This document shows positions 44,277-53,467 of a stretch of 62,538 nt of DNA, in pieces. The translations under genes were made by a program, and so were the position numbers. Positions within the stretch are counted from its first letter, which is position 1. Every line of letters begins with the position of its first letter. This DNA comes from Robiginitomaculum sp. Its GTDB lineage: Bacteria > Pseudomonadota > Alphaproteobacteria > Caulobacterales > Maricaulaceae. Location of the stretch: the NCBI GenBank assembly GCA_015485335.1, contig WFTT01000044.1, positions 1-62,538 of the forward strand, written 5' to 3'. The notes under the pieces were generated by a model. The model searched no databases and had not been told where the DNA came from. It saw nothing but the letters and a program-made list of their open reading frames with translations.

Positions 44277-44314
44277 AAAACGGCGGCCGCGCCCTTTGCA
44301 CAACCGCCGCTTTT
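44277..44314 (-). terminator. hairpin between bufA and bufB (partial terminator)
   Basis: On the minus strand AAAAGCGGCGG is followed 17 bases later by CCGCCGTTTT, a GC-rich stem with a T-run. It lies 24 bases after the bufA stop and 15 bases before the bufB start. It could cut transcription or stabilise the precursor mRNA so that more peptide than enzyme is made. Confidence 0.6.
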
Positions 44315-44337
44315 CATTGTGCGTTTCCGATGAAGGC

Positions 44338-44652
44338 TCAGGCCTTGATCGCTGCCTTGGCTTCGTCTTTGAGCATGCCTTTGTGCTCGGTGCCGTCTTC
44401 GGCTTTTACCACGGTTTCATGACAGGTGCCTTTGGCAACAAATTGCCATTCGCCGGCGTCATAGCTGACGGTGGATTGACCCTGGCAGGAATGCGTGCCG
44501 GCAAGATTGCCGCAATCATTTTCGCCAGCCAGTGTAATGCCATAGCATTTTTCCTTGGGGCCTTTGACCTTGGCGGCATTGGCCACACCAGCGGTTAGGG
44601 CAATGGAGGCCACGGAGAGCGTGGCGACACTAATTTTCGTATAAGCATTCAT
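44338..44652 (-). CDS. bufA: bufferin precursor BufA (DUF2282)
   Basis: The 104-residue precursor has a Sec-type signal peptide, with cleavage near GVANA/AKV (residue 26-27). Its core has exactly four cysteines at 36, 47, 56 and 77, in KEKCYG, NDCG, HSCQG and GTCHE. This is the DUF2282 four-Cys pattern of bufferins, periplasmic copper-binding RiPPs in which BufB/BufC modify central cysteines. The start at 44652 gives a normal signal peptide; the longer frame from 44691 has charged residues before it. It is first in the bufA-B-C-DoxX operon. Confidence 0.94.
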   Translation of the reverse strand: MNAYTKISVATLSVASIALTAGVANAAKVKGPKEKCYGITLAGENDCGNLAGTHSCQGQSTVSYDAGEWQFVAKGTCHETVVKAEDGTEHKGMLKDEAKAAIKA

Positions 44653-44779
44653 GGGAAGATCTTTCTTTTTACGTTCCTCGACACGCCACATTCAGCGCGG
44701 CGCCTGCTCAAGACATAGCGCGTCTTGGTGCATTGTCATCATAACATCACCATAACTGGTTATAAAATTAGCGTGAGGT

Positions 44780-45505
44780 TCACTCACGCCCCGGACACGT
44801 TTTGGTGCAAACGTACAAAACATCTTCACGATAAAGGCCATAGGTGACCTCTTCTTCGGGGGATAAACGCCAACACAACACTTCAAACCCTGCGGCACGG
44901 AGGCGGTCGGCAAAGTCCCGCCCGTAAAAGCGCACATGCAAGGGATCGCCATAATGGGCAAAGGCCAAAGCCGGGCTGGTGATCGCGTCATTTTCATAGG
45001 TGCTCTCTCGCGACCAGTTTTGCGGCACGGTCAGCAAAGCCCGTCCGCCCGGCTTTAACACCCGAAACATCTCCAAAAGCGCCTTTTTATCGTCGGGGAC
45101 ATGCTCCAGAACATGGTTGGCCATGGCCCAATCAAAATGATCATCAGGAAAGGGAAGGTTCTGAATATCCGCCTGATGGCGCGCCCGCCCCGGGGTCAGA
45201 TCAGCGCTATGATAGTTTTCACACCCCTTCATCATGCGTGAAAAATGCTTTTCCGGCGCAATATGCAAGAACGCCCCCGCCCGGCGCGGATCCACGCCCT
45301 CTTTTTCAAAATAAAGGTGGATCAGCCGGTGCCGCTCCCGCGAGCGGCAATGAGGACACCGTGCATCATAGCGCGGCGGCGAACCCACCGCATAAAACAG
45401 GCCCTGATAATCACAGATCGGGCAATGCCGCGCAATTTTACCAGCCCGAAACTGGCACGGTTGGCGCAACCAGTAACGAAGGCCATTAATCGATTTTCTG
45501 ATCAT
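44780..45505 (-). CDS. SAM-dependent methyltransferase with N-terminal Cys-rich motif
   Basis: The 241-residue class I methyltransferase has the cofactor-site region HIAPEKHFSRMM, the acidic ADLTPGRARHQADIQNLPF and the post-motif region DWAMANHVLEHVPDDKKALL. The first 60 residues contain HCPICDYQG and RCPHCRSRERHRL, a likely zinc knuckle of two CxxC pairs. Such zinc-ribbon methyltransferases occur next to glycan genes, but no substrate is evident here. It overlaps the upstream membrane gene by four bases. Confidence 0.88.
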   Translation of the reverse strand: MIRKSINGLRYWLRQPCQFRAGKIARHCPICDYQGLFYAVGSPPRYDARCPHCRSRERHRLIHLYFEKEGVDPRRAGAFLHIAPEKHFSRMMKGCENYHSADLTPGRARHQADIQNLPFPDDHFDWAMANHVLEHVPDDKKALLEMFRVLKPGGRALLTVPQNWSRESTYENDAITSPALAFAHYGDPLHVRFYGRDFADRLRAAGFEVLCWRLSPEEEVTYGLYREDVLYVCTKTCPGRE

Positions 45506-46176
45506 GGATGATCTTTGGCCTGTCGCGAAAGATCTACCAGCCAGGCCCCCAGCGCAATCACGGTGTAAGCAATCAAAGCCGATATGGCAAAGGGTTGAGC
45601 CGATGCCCCGGCCTCGACCTCGCCCATATGGCTATAAGCCTGCACCGCCATCAAAAATACCAAAAACAGCCATGGCGAGACACGCCCCATAAACCCTTTG
45701 GGGCTGGTATGGCGCAGATACAGCCAAAAGCCGCCCACGAGCAGGCCCATCTCGGCAATTTGTGACCACAATAGCGAGCGCCAAAGCCCAAACCCGTATT
45801 TGGGATCACCAACCACCAGCGGCAGATCCGGCGCATGGACCAGCAGATCGGCAAACCAGTGGGACAATACGGCCCCGCCCAGGATTAATCCGGCGGCCCA
45901 TTTATGGCCGCCCTTACGATAAACACCATAAAGCAAGGCCGCCGCCACGGCCCAAATGGCCGCCCCCACCAAAGAATGCGTATAGGGCATATAATAAAGG
46001 TCCAGCGGCGAGGCCTCTAAAAAGCCGGGGATAATGCGTACCTTTTCCACCCCGGCCAGCACCAACCCGGCCCATATAAAATCCACCAATTGCACCGCCA
46101 CAAAGAGCAGCCACAAAGGCACTGCCGGCTTAAACGCACGGGCCGCAAAGGCGGCGCTGTAATGACCTATGAACAT
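45502..46176 (-). CDS. multi-pass membrane protein, metal-dependent hydrolase-like
   Basis: The 224-residue protein has about seven hydrophobic segments. Conserved polar patterns are MFIGHYSAAFAAR at the start, YYMPYTHSLVGAAIWA and VLSHWFADLLVHAPDLPL. These His/Asp motifs resemble the YdjM/DUF457 inner-membrane hydrolases. The substrate is unknown. Its stop overlaps the start of the downstream methyltransferase (ATGA), so the two form an operon. Confidence 0.85.
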   Translation of the reverse strand: MFIGHYSAAFAARAFKPAVPLWLLFVAVQLVDFIWAGLVLAGVEKVRIIPGFLEASPLDLYYMPYTHSLVGAAIWAVAAALLYGVYRKGGHKWAAGLILGGAVLSHWFADLLVHAPDLPLVVGDPKYGFGLWRSLLWSQIAEMGLLVGGFWLYLRHTSPKGFMGRVSPWLFLVFLMAVQAYSHMGEVEAGASAQPFAISALIAYTVIALGAWLVDLSRQAKDHP

Positions 46177-46203
46177 GATATTTCCCCTATAATACTTAGG
46201 TGT

Positions 46204-47586
46204 TTAGTCCCCAAATGATCCGGCCGGCCCCGGAAACACCACCGGGCTTTCCGATCCGTCCTTGGCCACCGAAGCCACGCCGAAATAATAATTGTCGATG
46301 ACAATATTTTGCAAGGTATAGTGATCAACCTTGCCGACAAAGCGCGACCATTGCCATTGTGGCTGGTCGGTCAGGCGCCAGTAGACCTTATATCCTGCCA
46401 GATTGTCAGCCGCCTTTCCGGTGGCCATTTTCCAGCTGAGCTGGGTTGAGGGTTGCACCGCGCCCTTGATTTTCACCGCAGCGGGAAAAGGCGGTGCACC
46501 AGCCATTTCGGCCAAAGAGACCACGTTTAACGCCGTCAGCTTGCGCGCATAGTCAAAGTTTACACCGGCGATGACATCGCCATAGGCAATGCCGTTTTCG
46601 GTGCGTATATCCTGATGCTGGCGGTTGTAGTTTTCGTGGGTTTCCATGATCCGCACCCCGGGAATGCCCACCGCATTAAAGGGCCGGTGATGACCGCCCC
46701 GGCCAAACCGGTCCAGCCGGTAAACCATCATCACATCCAGCGCGGGAATATAGCGGTCGGCGCGCACATCAATATAGCGGGCCAGATTGCGCGAGGGCGA
46801 ATCCACTTCACCACCGGTAAAGCGGCGCATGCGGGCTTCTTTGGGCGTTTCCACATCCCGCGTACCTTCGGAAAACACCCGCGCAATGGTGTTGTCGGTA
46901 ATCCCATCAATGCCCGAGATATTGCCGATCATGTCATTATTCAGCACCGCCTTGATCCGCCAGCCATGATCCAGCGCATATTTGGCAACAATCTTGCCGC
47001 CAAACAGGCCCTGTTCCTCGCCCGCCAGTCCGGCATAAATGACCGAGCCGGCAAATTTATGCCTGGATAACACCCGGGCTGCCTCCAGCACCCCGGCCAT
47101 GCCGGACGCATTATCATTGGCCCCCGGACTATCAGAGGTAAAATCCATCGGATCGGTAACGCGACTATCGATATCGCCGCTCATCATCACATAACGGTCC
47201 GCATCCAGCGTGCCGCGCTGGATCGCAATCACACTGACCACCTCTACTGGATCGGGAATGCGCTGTTCGCCCTTGACCGTATCGGCAATGGTGATGACCT
47301 CAAGACAGCCGCCGCATTCGGCGCTGATGCGCTCGAACTCGGCCTTGATCCAGCGCCTGGCCGCACCAATACCGCGGGTGTTGGATTTGGTATCAGAAAG
47401 CGTATGGCGGGTGCCAAAATCGACCAGCTTCTGCACATCCTTTTGCAGACGATCCGCCGATACAGCACCGGCCAGATCATGCATCAGCATGACCTCGCCC
47501 GGCGGGGCAGTATTATCGGCCAGTGTCGGCGATGCGATCAGGGCACACGCCATAAAGGCGCCAAGACGCAGAAAATTAAAATGCAT
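46204..47586 (-). CDS. secreted M28-family metallopeptidase
   Basis: The 460-residue protein starts at MHFNFLRLG after GGGAGC and has a signal peptide ending near SPTLADN. The M28 core (about residues 75-350) shows MSGDIDSR, SPGANDNASGMAG, LAGEEQGLFG and HHRPFN, which supply the two-zinc ligands and the Glu base. A C-terminal fibronectin-like domain follows, with DNLAGYKVYWRLTDQPQWQW. It is a probable exported aminopeptidase. It is divergent from the M14 peptidase gene. Confidence 0.92.
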   Translation of the reverse strand: MHFNFLRLGAFMACALIASPTLADNTAPPGEVMLMHDLAGAVSADRLQKDVQKLVDFGTRHTLSDTKSNTRGIGAARRWIKAEFERISAECGGCLEVITIADTVKGEQRIPDPVEVVSVIAIQRGTLDADRYVMMSGDIDSRVTDPMDFTSDSPGANDNASGMAGVLEAARVLSRHKFAGSVIYAGLAGEEQGLFGGKIVAKYALDHGWRIKAVLNNDMIGNISGIDGITDNTIARVFSEGTRDVETPKEARMRRFTGGEVDSPSRNLARYIDVRADRYIPALDVMMVYRLDRFGRGGHHRPFNAVGIPGVRIMETHENYNRQHQDIRTENGIAYGDVIAGVNFDYARKLTALNVVSLAEMAGAPPFPAAVKIKGAVQPSTQLSWKMATGKAADNLAGYKVYWRLTDQPQWQWSRFVGKVDHYTLQNIVIDNYYFGVASVAKDGSESPVVFPGPAGSFGD

Positions 47587-47732
47587 GATGAAGCTCCCGG
47601 TATTTTTGTTTTGCCACACCTTAGGGAAGCGATGCACCCACAGCAAATTAATCTTACTACACCAAGTCATAGCCATGGGATTGGGCATCCCCTATAAGCA
47701 AACAAAAACAGCCATCACTATGGGAGCCAAAA

Positions 47733-48863
47733 ATGATCCAGATTTCATCCTCTTTCGATGCGGGCAATATCGACATTCTGGACACCAGCGACCCACAGGA
47801 TATTCGCCTTGAGATCCGAACCGATAATGGCTCTGATTTTTATCAGTGGTTCTATTTTCGCCTGACCGGTGCCAAGGGTATTTCATGCCGTTTGCGCCTG
47901 ATGAATGCTGGCGGCGCGGCTTATACCGAAGGCTGGCCGGGCTATAGAGCGGTGGCCTCCATGGACCGGGAAACCTGGTTCCGGTTGGATACGGACTATC
48001 AGGACGGCGTGCTGGATATTCATCTGGTGCCCGAGGAAGATGCCATCTGGATTGCTTATTTCGCCCCCTATTCCATGGAACGGCACGGCGATCTGATCGC
48101 CCAGGCGCAATTGTCAGACCGGGCAAGCCTTAGCGTTCTGGGCAAAACCCTGGACGGACAGGATATTGACCTGTTGTATATCAGCGATGGCAGCGATGGC
48201 CCCAAGAAAAAATGCTGGATCACCGCCCGCCAGCATCCCGGCGAAAGCATGGCCGAATGGTGTGCCGAAGGCCTGATCTGGCGTTTGCTGGACGAGGCCG
48301 ACCCGGTATCGCGCGAGCTGTTGAAACGCACAGATTTTTATATTGTGCCCAATATGAACCCCGATGGCTCAAAACGCGGGCATTTGCGCACCAATGCGTG
48401 CGGGGCAAACCTTAACCGGGAATGGGAAAACCCCACCATGGAACGCTCGCCAGAAGTTTATCTGGTACGGGAAAAAATGCGCGAGACCGGCGTGGATTTT
48501 GCCATGGATATGCATGGCGATGAGGCCCTGCCCTATAACTTTATTGCCGGGGCCGAGGGCACGCCCAATTGGTCCAATGCCCGGGCCACGCAATTGGCCG
48601 ATTATCTGGAGGCGTTGAAAAAAGCCAGTCCGGATTTTCAAACCGAACACGGTTATCCGCCCAGTGCCCCCGGCACTGCCAATCTCAGCATGGCCACCAA
48701 CTGGATTGCCCAGGAATTCACCTGTCTTTCCATGACCCTGGAAATGCCGTTCAAGGACACCGTGGACACCCCCGATGATGAATATGGTTGGTCACCAGAG
48801 CGCGCCGCCGCCCTTGGCCGGGCGTGCCTGGATGCCCTGTGGGCGCGGATTGATGATATTTAG
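47733..48863 (+). CDS. M14-family carboxypeptidase (AGBL/CCP-like)
   Basis: The 376-residue protein has an N-terminal beta-sandwich domain (about 1-135, with SDFYQWFYFRLTGAKG). A zinc carboxypeptidase domain follows, with RQHPGESMAEW (His/Glu ligands), NPDGSKRGHLRTNACGANLNR and the third ligand in DMHGDEALPYNF. The two-domain layout is that of cytosolic carboxypeptidase-like (M14D) enzymes, which in eukaryotes trim polyglutamate. No signal peptide is seen, so it is cytosolic, unlike the divergent M28 enzyme. Confidence 0.93.
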   Translation: MIQISSSFDAGNIDILDTSDPQDIRLEIRTDNGSDFYQWFYFRLTGAKGISCRLRLMNAGGAAYTEGWPGYRAVASMDRETWFRLDTDYQDGVLDIHLVPEEDAIWIAYFAPYSMERHGDLIAQAQLSDRASLSVLGKTLDGQDIDLLYISDGSDGPKKKCWITARQHPGESMAEWCAEGLIWRLLDEADPVSRELLKRTDFYIVPNMNPDGSKRGHLRTNACGANLNREWENPTMERSPEVYLVREKMRETGVDFAMDMHGDEALPYNFIAGAEGTPNWSNARATQLADYLEALKKASPDFQTEHGYPPSAPGTANLSMATNWIAQEFTCLSMTLEMPFKDTVDTPDDEYGWSPERAAALGRACLDALWARIDDI

Positions 48864-48902
48864 GAGGGCACACCTTTCGACAAGACGAGCCAAACCAGCC
48901 AA

Positions 48903-49074
48903 GGGTCCCCGGATTTAGTCCGGGGTCCATTTTTGCTGCCTTTTGGATCCCGGCGCGGGGGCCGGGATCCCTCTCCTTCGACAAGCTCAGGATGAGAGTT
49001 AGATATATAAAGCGCCTCACCTTGAGCTTCCTCATCCTGAGGGATTGCGGAGCAATCGTCTCGAAGGGCGAGGC
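48903..49074. repeat. cluster of family A and B dispersed repeats
   Basis: Several palindromes are packed here. CCCCGGA/TCCGGGG lies at 48907-48925, and GGATCCCGGC/GCCGGGATCC with ten-base perfect arms at 48945-48970. An inverted copy of the family B unit at 203-224 lies at 48975-48996. A further B unit at 49030-49074 contains GATTGC-GGA-GCAATC and GTCTCGAAGGGCGA. They lie between M14 and ccrM, which converge. Confidence 0.8.
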
Positions 49075-49082
49075 GCGTAAAA

Positions 49083-50251
<1,169 letters not shown>

Positions 50252-50255
<4 letters not shown>

Positions 50256-50872
50256 GAGTTATGGTTAATCAAGGGTTTAGCCCGCATGGCAGCCAATACC
50301 GGGGCGAAGGAAAACCGGTGAATGGGGCATGGTCCCTGAGCCGCCAAAGCGACTTTATGCACTTTGGTCAGATAGCCTTTATGGGCCGCAAACCCATAGC
50401 CTGGATACAGCCCATCGGCACGCACCATCAGGCGGTCGCGCACCACTTTGGCAATGATGGAGGCCGCCGCGATCGAGACGCTTTTGCCATCGCCCTTGAT
50501 GATCGCCGCCGCTGTGCATGGCAAATCTTTTGGCAGTCGGTTGCCATCAATCAGCGCATGATCCGGCACGTGGGGCAAAGCCGCCACGGCCCGTTCCATC
50601 GCGGCCATGCTGGCATGCAAAATATTACGCCGGTCAATCTCTTCGGGCTCGGCCATACCAAAGCCAAAAAGCGCATTGCGGGTCAAAACTTCAAACAAGT
50701 GTTCCCGGCGCTTTTCAGATAGCTTTTTGGAATCATCCAGACCGGTCGGAATTTTTGCCGGATCCAAGATGACCGCTGCGGCCACCACCGGCCCGGCTCC
50801 TGGGCCACGGCCCACCTCGTCCACCCCACAGACAGTGCCGGTGGCGGCGCGCTCTAGGGTATAATCAGGCAT
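50252..50872 (-). CDS. rnhB: ribonuclease HII
   Basis: The 206-residue protein starts with the active-site pattern [20 protein letters not shown] (Asp18-Glu19) and carries ALIDGNRLP, with the third acid, and the conserved [19 protein letters not shown]. It cuts RNA in RNA-DNA hybrids and removes single ribonucleotides from DNA. It is upstream of ccrM by 80 bases, the same pairing seen in several alphaproteobacteria. Length is typical. Confidence 0.96.
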
Positions 50873-50894
50873 ACCAGCAGCGGCTTGGCGCGCC

Positions 50895-51698
50895 CTATTC
50901 GTCCGCCACGCGGAAATTTTTGGTCTGGCGTTTCATCATCGCCATGGCCAAGGGATCGGGCAGAATTTTGGATATGGCCGCAATGGTTTTATTGGCCAGG
51001 CCAGGCACGCGCACCGCCACATTATTTTCCACCGCCGTATAGCCAACCGCCGCCACATATTCAGACGTTTTCCACATCCAGCCCGGGGTTTTGGAGACCA
51101 GCCCGCGGGTGTCGTTGACGTCATGAAATTCGGAAAAGGTAAAGCCCGGACATAGCGCGGACACATGCACGCCGGTACCCAGTGTTTCCAGGTTGAGAGA
51201 TTGCGAAAACTTGATCAGAAACGCCTTGTCGGCAGCATAAAGCGTGTGTCCCTTGGAGCCCGGCAAATGCCCGGCCAGTGAGGCCACATTGATGATCCGG
51301 CCAAAACCGCGCTCGACCATGCCCGGCAGAGCCAGATAGATCAGCTCGCACGGGGCGGTCAGCATGATCTGGATAAAGTCCGCATGGGTTTTCCAGGGCA
51401 CTTTGGTAAAGGTGCCCGGCACTCCATAGCCGGCATTATTGATAATGCCATCCAGATGACGCCCGGCATCCTTAACCGCCTTCATAATGGCCTTGGGTGC
51501 GCCCTTGGTGTGCATATCAATCGGAATGATCAGGCTGTCCACGCCGTTTCTGGCCTTCATTTCTTCTGCCAGATCCTCAAGGCGCTCTTTACGCCGCGCC
51601 GTCAGCGCCAAATCCCAGCCATGGGCGGCAAATTCACGGGCCAAAGCGGCGCCAATACCAGCCGATGCGCCGGTGATGAGAATAAGGGGTCGGGTCAT
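50895..51698 (-). CDS. short-chain dehydrogenase/reductase
   Basis: The 267-residue SDR has the cofactor loop [15 protein letters not shown] at the N-terminus, [13 protein letters not shown], the catalytic Ser in [13 protein letters not shown] and the pair in [14 protein letters not shown]. It belongs to the DltE/YqjQ-like classical SDR group, which has many possible substrates, so no specific reaction is named. A longer C-terminal tail (about residues 200-267) carries basic patterns. It lies 22 bases upstream of rnhB on the same strand. Confidence 0.9.
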   Translation of the reverse strand: MTRPLILITGASAGIGAALAREFAAHGWDLALTARRKERLEDLAEEMKARNGVDSLIIPIDMHTKGAPKAIMKAVKDAGRHLDGIINNAGYGVPGTFTKVPWKTHADFIQIMLTAPCELIYLALPGMVERGFGRIINVASLAGHLPGSKGHTLYAADKAFLIKFSQSLNLETLGTGVHVSALCPGFTFSEFHDVNDTRGLVSKTPGWMWKTSEYVAAVGYTAVENNVAVRVPGLANKTIAAISKILPDPLAMAMMKRQTKNFRVADE

Positions 51699-51782
51699 GG
51701 TATCACTCTCTCGCTAAATGGTAGGCTTATCAAAAGCAATTGTTGCTCATAGGCAAGCACAGATGCGCAAAAAAACAATATG

Positions 51783-51885
51783 GTGTCATCCCGGCCCCCG
51801 AGCCGGGATCCAGACCGGGTTTAACCCACGCGATGTTTTGCAAGGTGATCCAAAAAATAGATACCGGAGCAAGTCCGGTATGACA
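51783..51885. repeat. family A hairpin repeats
   Basis: A CCCGGC/GCCGGG palindrome lies near 51790-51807. TACCGGA (51862-51868) and TCCGGTA (51874-51880), followed by TGACA, make a second hairpin. The latter matches the copy at 31-54 with one compensated base pair. Confidence 0.75.
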
Positions 51886-51939
51886 TGTGGGCAACAATGT
51901 CGCGATGAAAAGCCTGAAAGGTTATTTTAGATACATCAC

Positions 51940-51967
51940 TTGACGTTATATCGCATCGCGATATAGC
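51940..51967 (+). promoter_or_regulatory. promoter and PadR operator, predicted leaderless start
   Basis: TTGACG (51940-51945) and TATAGC (51962-51967) are 16 bases apart. The perfect inverted repeat TATATCGC-ATC-GCGATATA (51947-51965) fills the spacer and reaches into the -10. The ATG of the PadR gene at 51974 falls where transcription should start, and there is no Shine-Dalgarno, so the mRNA is probably leaderless. Confidence 0.65.
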
Positions 51968-51973
51968 TGCACC

Positions 51974-52312
51974 ATGAGTGAGAAAGCCGAAATCCTGTCT
52001 GAAGCCAGCACGTTCATCCTGCTGGCACTGGCCGAACCGCTGCACGGTTATGGGATTATCAAAAAGGTCGAACAGATGAGCGATGGCCGTGTGCGCCTTG
52101 GCCCGGGCACGCTTTATGGGGCGCTGACCAAAATGGTCAAAAAGGGCTGGATATTGCCTCTGCCGGTGGAAAATGGCGCCCGGCGCAAGGTCTATAAGCT
52201 GACCACGGTAGGCCACGAACAATTACAAAATGAAATGGCCCGCCTCACCGCCCTTATCGGCTATGGCGAGGCGGCGCTGGCCGCCTGGAAGGACGCGAGG
52301 AAAGAGACATGA
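51974..52312 (+). CDS. PadR-family transcriptional regulator
   Basis: The 112-residue protein is a PadR winged helix: TFILLALAEPLHGYGIIKKV, LGPGTLYGALTKMVKKGWI and RRKVYKLTTVGHEQL at about residues 12-95. It ends in a short dimerisation helix (the PadR-s2 small type). It overlaps the downstream DUF2812 gene by four bases. The promoter contains a perfect inverted repeat, so it probably represses its own operon. Such PadR-DUF2812 pairs are common; the inducer is unknown. Confidence 0.92.
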   Translation: MSEKAEILSEASTFILLALAEPLHGYGIIKKVEQMSDGRVRLGPGTLYGALTKMVKKGWILPLPVENGARRKVYKLTTVGHEQLQNEMARLTALIGYGEAALAAWKDARKET

Positions 52313-53148
52313 GCAACCCTGAAACTCTGATCCAAAACTTTCCCTGGGTATCCTGGAAAGAAGATGATTTCCTGGACTTTCTCAAATCCATGGCGGCAAA
52401 GGGCTGGGTATTGTGCGGCTTTAAAAAGCAAAACCCATTGATGATGTGGAGGCCACACGGCTATATCTTCAAGCGCGCTGAGTCACAAAATCTGGAATTT
52501 CGTGTTGATTACCGCCCGGTCAGCAAGAAAGAACGTGATACGTATATTCAGCTTTGCGAGGATGCCGGTTGGCACCTTGGGTGCGCAATCAAGGGGCTTT
52601 ATGTCTTCTATACGGATGCGAAAAAAGCGGCGCAAGCGGATTTCTTTTCCGACGGTCAATCAAAAATTTCAAAATTTCGGCGCTTGCAAATCCGCACGAT
52701 GACACTGGGCGTTATACTCATCCCAGCCATGTACTATCTGTATTATCATTCGTGGTTATCCCACCATGTTTCCGTCTTTATGGATTCGCCTTTCATCGCC
52801 AGCATGATTGTGCTCCTGGTTATTTTCTATCTCTATGTACTCATCCGGTTTAATCTGGTTATCGGGCGAATTAAAAACCAAAAGAACGCTAAAGAAGCAC
52901 AAAGCAAATCTACAAAAAATAGGAAGAAATGGCATTTTTGGTATGATGTGGTGATTATCATTAGCCTGACATTGGCCCTCACTCCACTTTTTGGAATTTG
53001 GTTCATTCCCAATTTTCACTGGCAATGGAGTTGGTATTTCCAAAATGCACTTTTCGTTACCCAATGGAGTGTCTTCATGGTGCTGTTCTTTGCCTGGATG
53101 AGTAGACAGGGAAAGAAAAAAGCCAAAAAGGTTCTTGAAGAAATTTAG
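52309..53148 (+). CDS. DUF2812-like membrane protein
   Basis: The 279-residue protein has a soluble N-terminal half with WKEDDFLDFLKSMAAKGWVL and DYRPVSKKERDTYIQLCEDA, the DUF2812 pattern. Four hydrophobic segments follow, near residues 135-155, 165-185, 215-235 and 250-265. The gene is richer in A and T, and in AAA and AAT codons, than its neighbours, so horizontal acquisition is possible. It is co-transcribed with and presumably regulated by PadR. Function is unknown. Confidence 0.82.
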   Translation: MSNPETLIQNFPWVSWKEDDFLDFLKSMAAKGWVLCGFKKQNPLMMWRPHGYIFKRAESQNLEFRVDYRPVSKKERDTYIQLCEDAGWHLGCAIKGLYVFYTDAKKAAQADFFSDGQSKISKFRRLQIRTMTLGVILIPAMYYLYYHSWLSHHVSVFMDSPFIASMIVLLVIFYLYVLIRFNLVIGRIKNQKNAKEAQSKSTKNRKKWHFWYDVVIIISLTLALTPLFGIWFIPNFHWQWSWYFQNALFVTQWSVFMVLFFAWMSRQGKKKAKKVLEEI

Positions 53149-53162
53149 TCATCCTCCCCGCC

Positions 53163-53195
53163 TTGACATTACTTTGTATTTCTCCTAATTAGGAA
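53163..53195 (+). promoter_or_regulatory. promoter and SdpR operator, predicted leaderless start
   Basis: TTGACA (53163-53168) and TAATTA (53186-53191) are 17 bases apart. The perfect palindrome TCCTAATTAGGA (53184-53195) covers the -10. The ATG at 53198 is about seven bases after the -10, so the transcript has no leader or a very short one; AGGA just before the ATG is too close for normal pairing. Confidence 0.65.
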
Positions 53196-53197
53196 AA

Positions 53198-53467
53198 ATG
53201 AATAAAACGTTCAAAGCACTGGCCCATCCAGTACGGCGGGAAATCCTGTCCATGCTGCGTGATGGGCCGATGATATCGGGCGATATTGCCGCCCGGTTCG
53301 ATATGACCTGGCCGACCATGACCGGTCATCTGAAAGTTTTGAAAGAGGCCGGGCTGGTGCACGGCGAACGCTTTGGCACGCAAATCCGCTATCGGCTGAA
53401 CGCCGGGGCCGCCGAAGAAGCCATAGCGGCCCTGATGGCCTTGTTTGGCAAGGGAGAAGAAAAATGA
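53198..53467 (+). CDS. sdpR: ArsR-family repressor, SdpR-like
   Basis: This is an 89-residue winged-helix protein with FKALAHPVRREILSMLRDGP and ISGDIAARFDMTWPTMTGHL followed by VLKEAGLVHGERFGTQIRY. It has no metal-binding cysteines, so it is an SdpR-type rather than metal-sensing ArsR. In Bacillus SdpR is sequestered at the membrane by SdpI. The gene overlaps sdpI by four bases, and a palindrome covers its -10 region. Confidence 0.93.
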   Translation: MNKTFKALAHPVRREILSMLRDGPMISGDIAARFDMTWPTMTGHLKVLKEAGLVHGERFGTQIRYRLNAGAAEEAIAALMALFGKGEEK

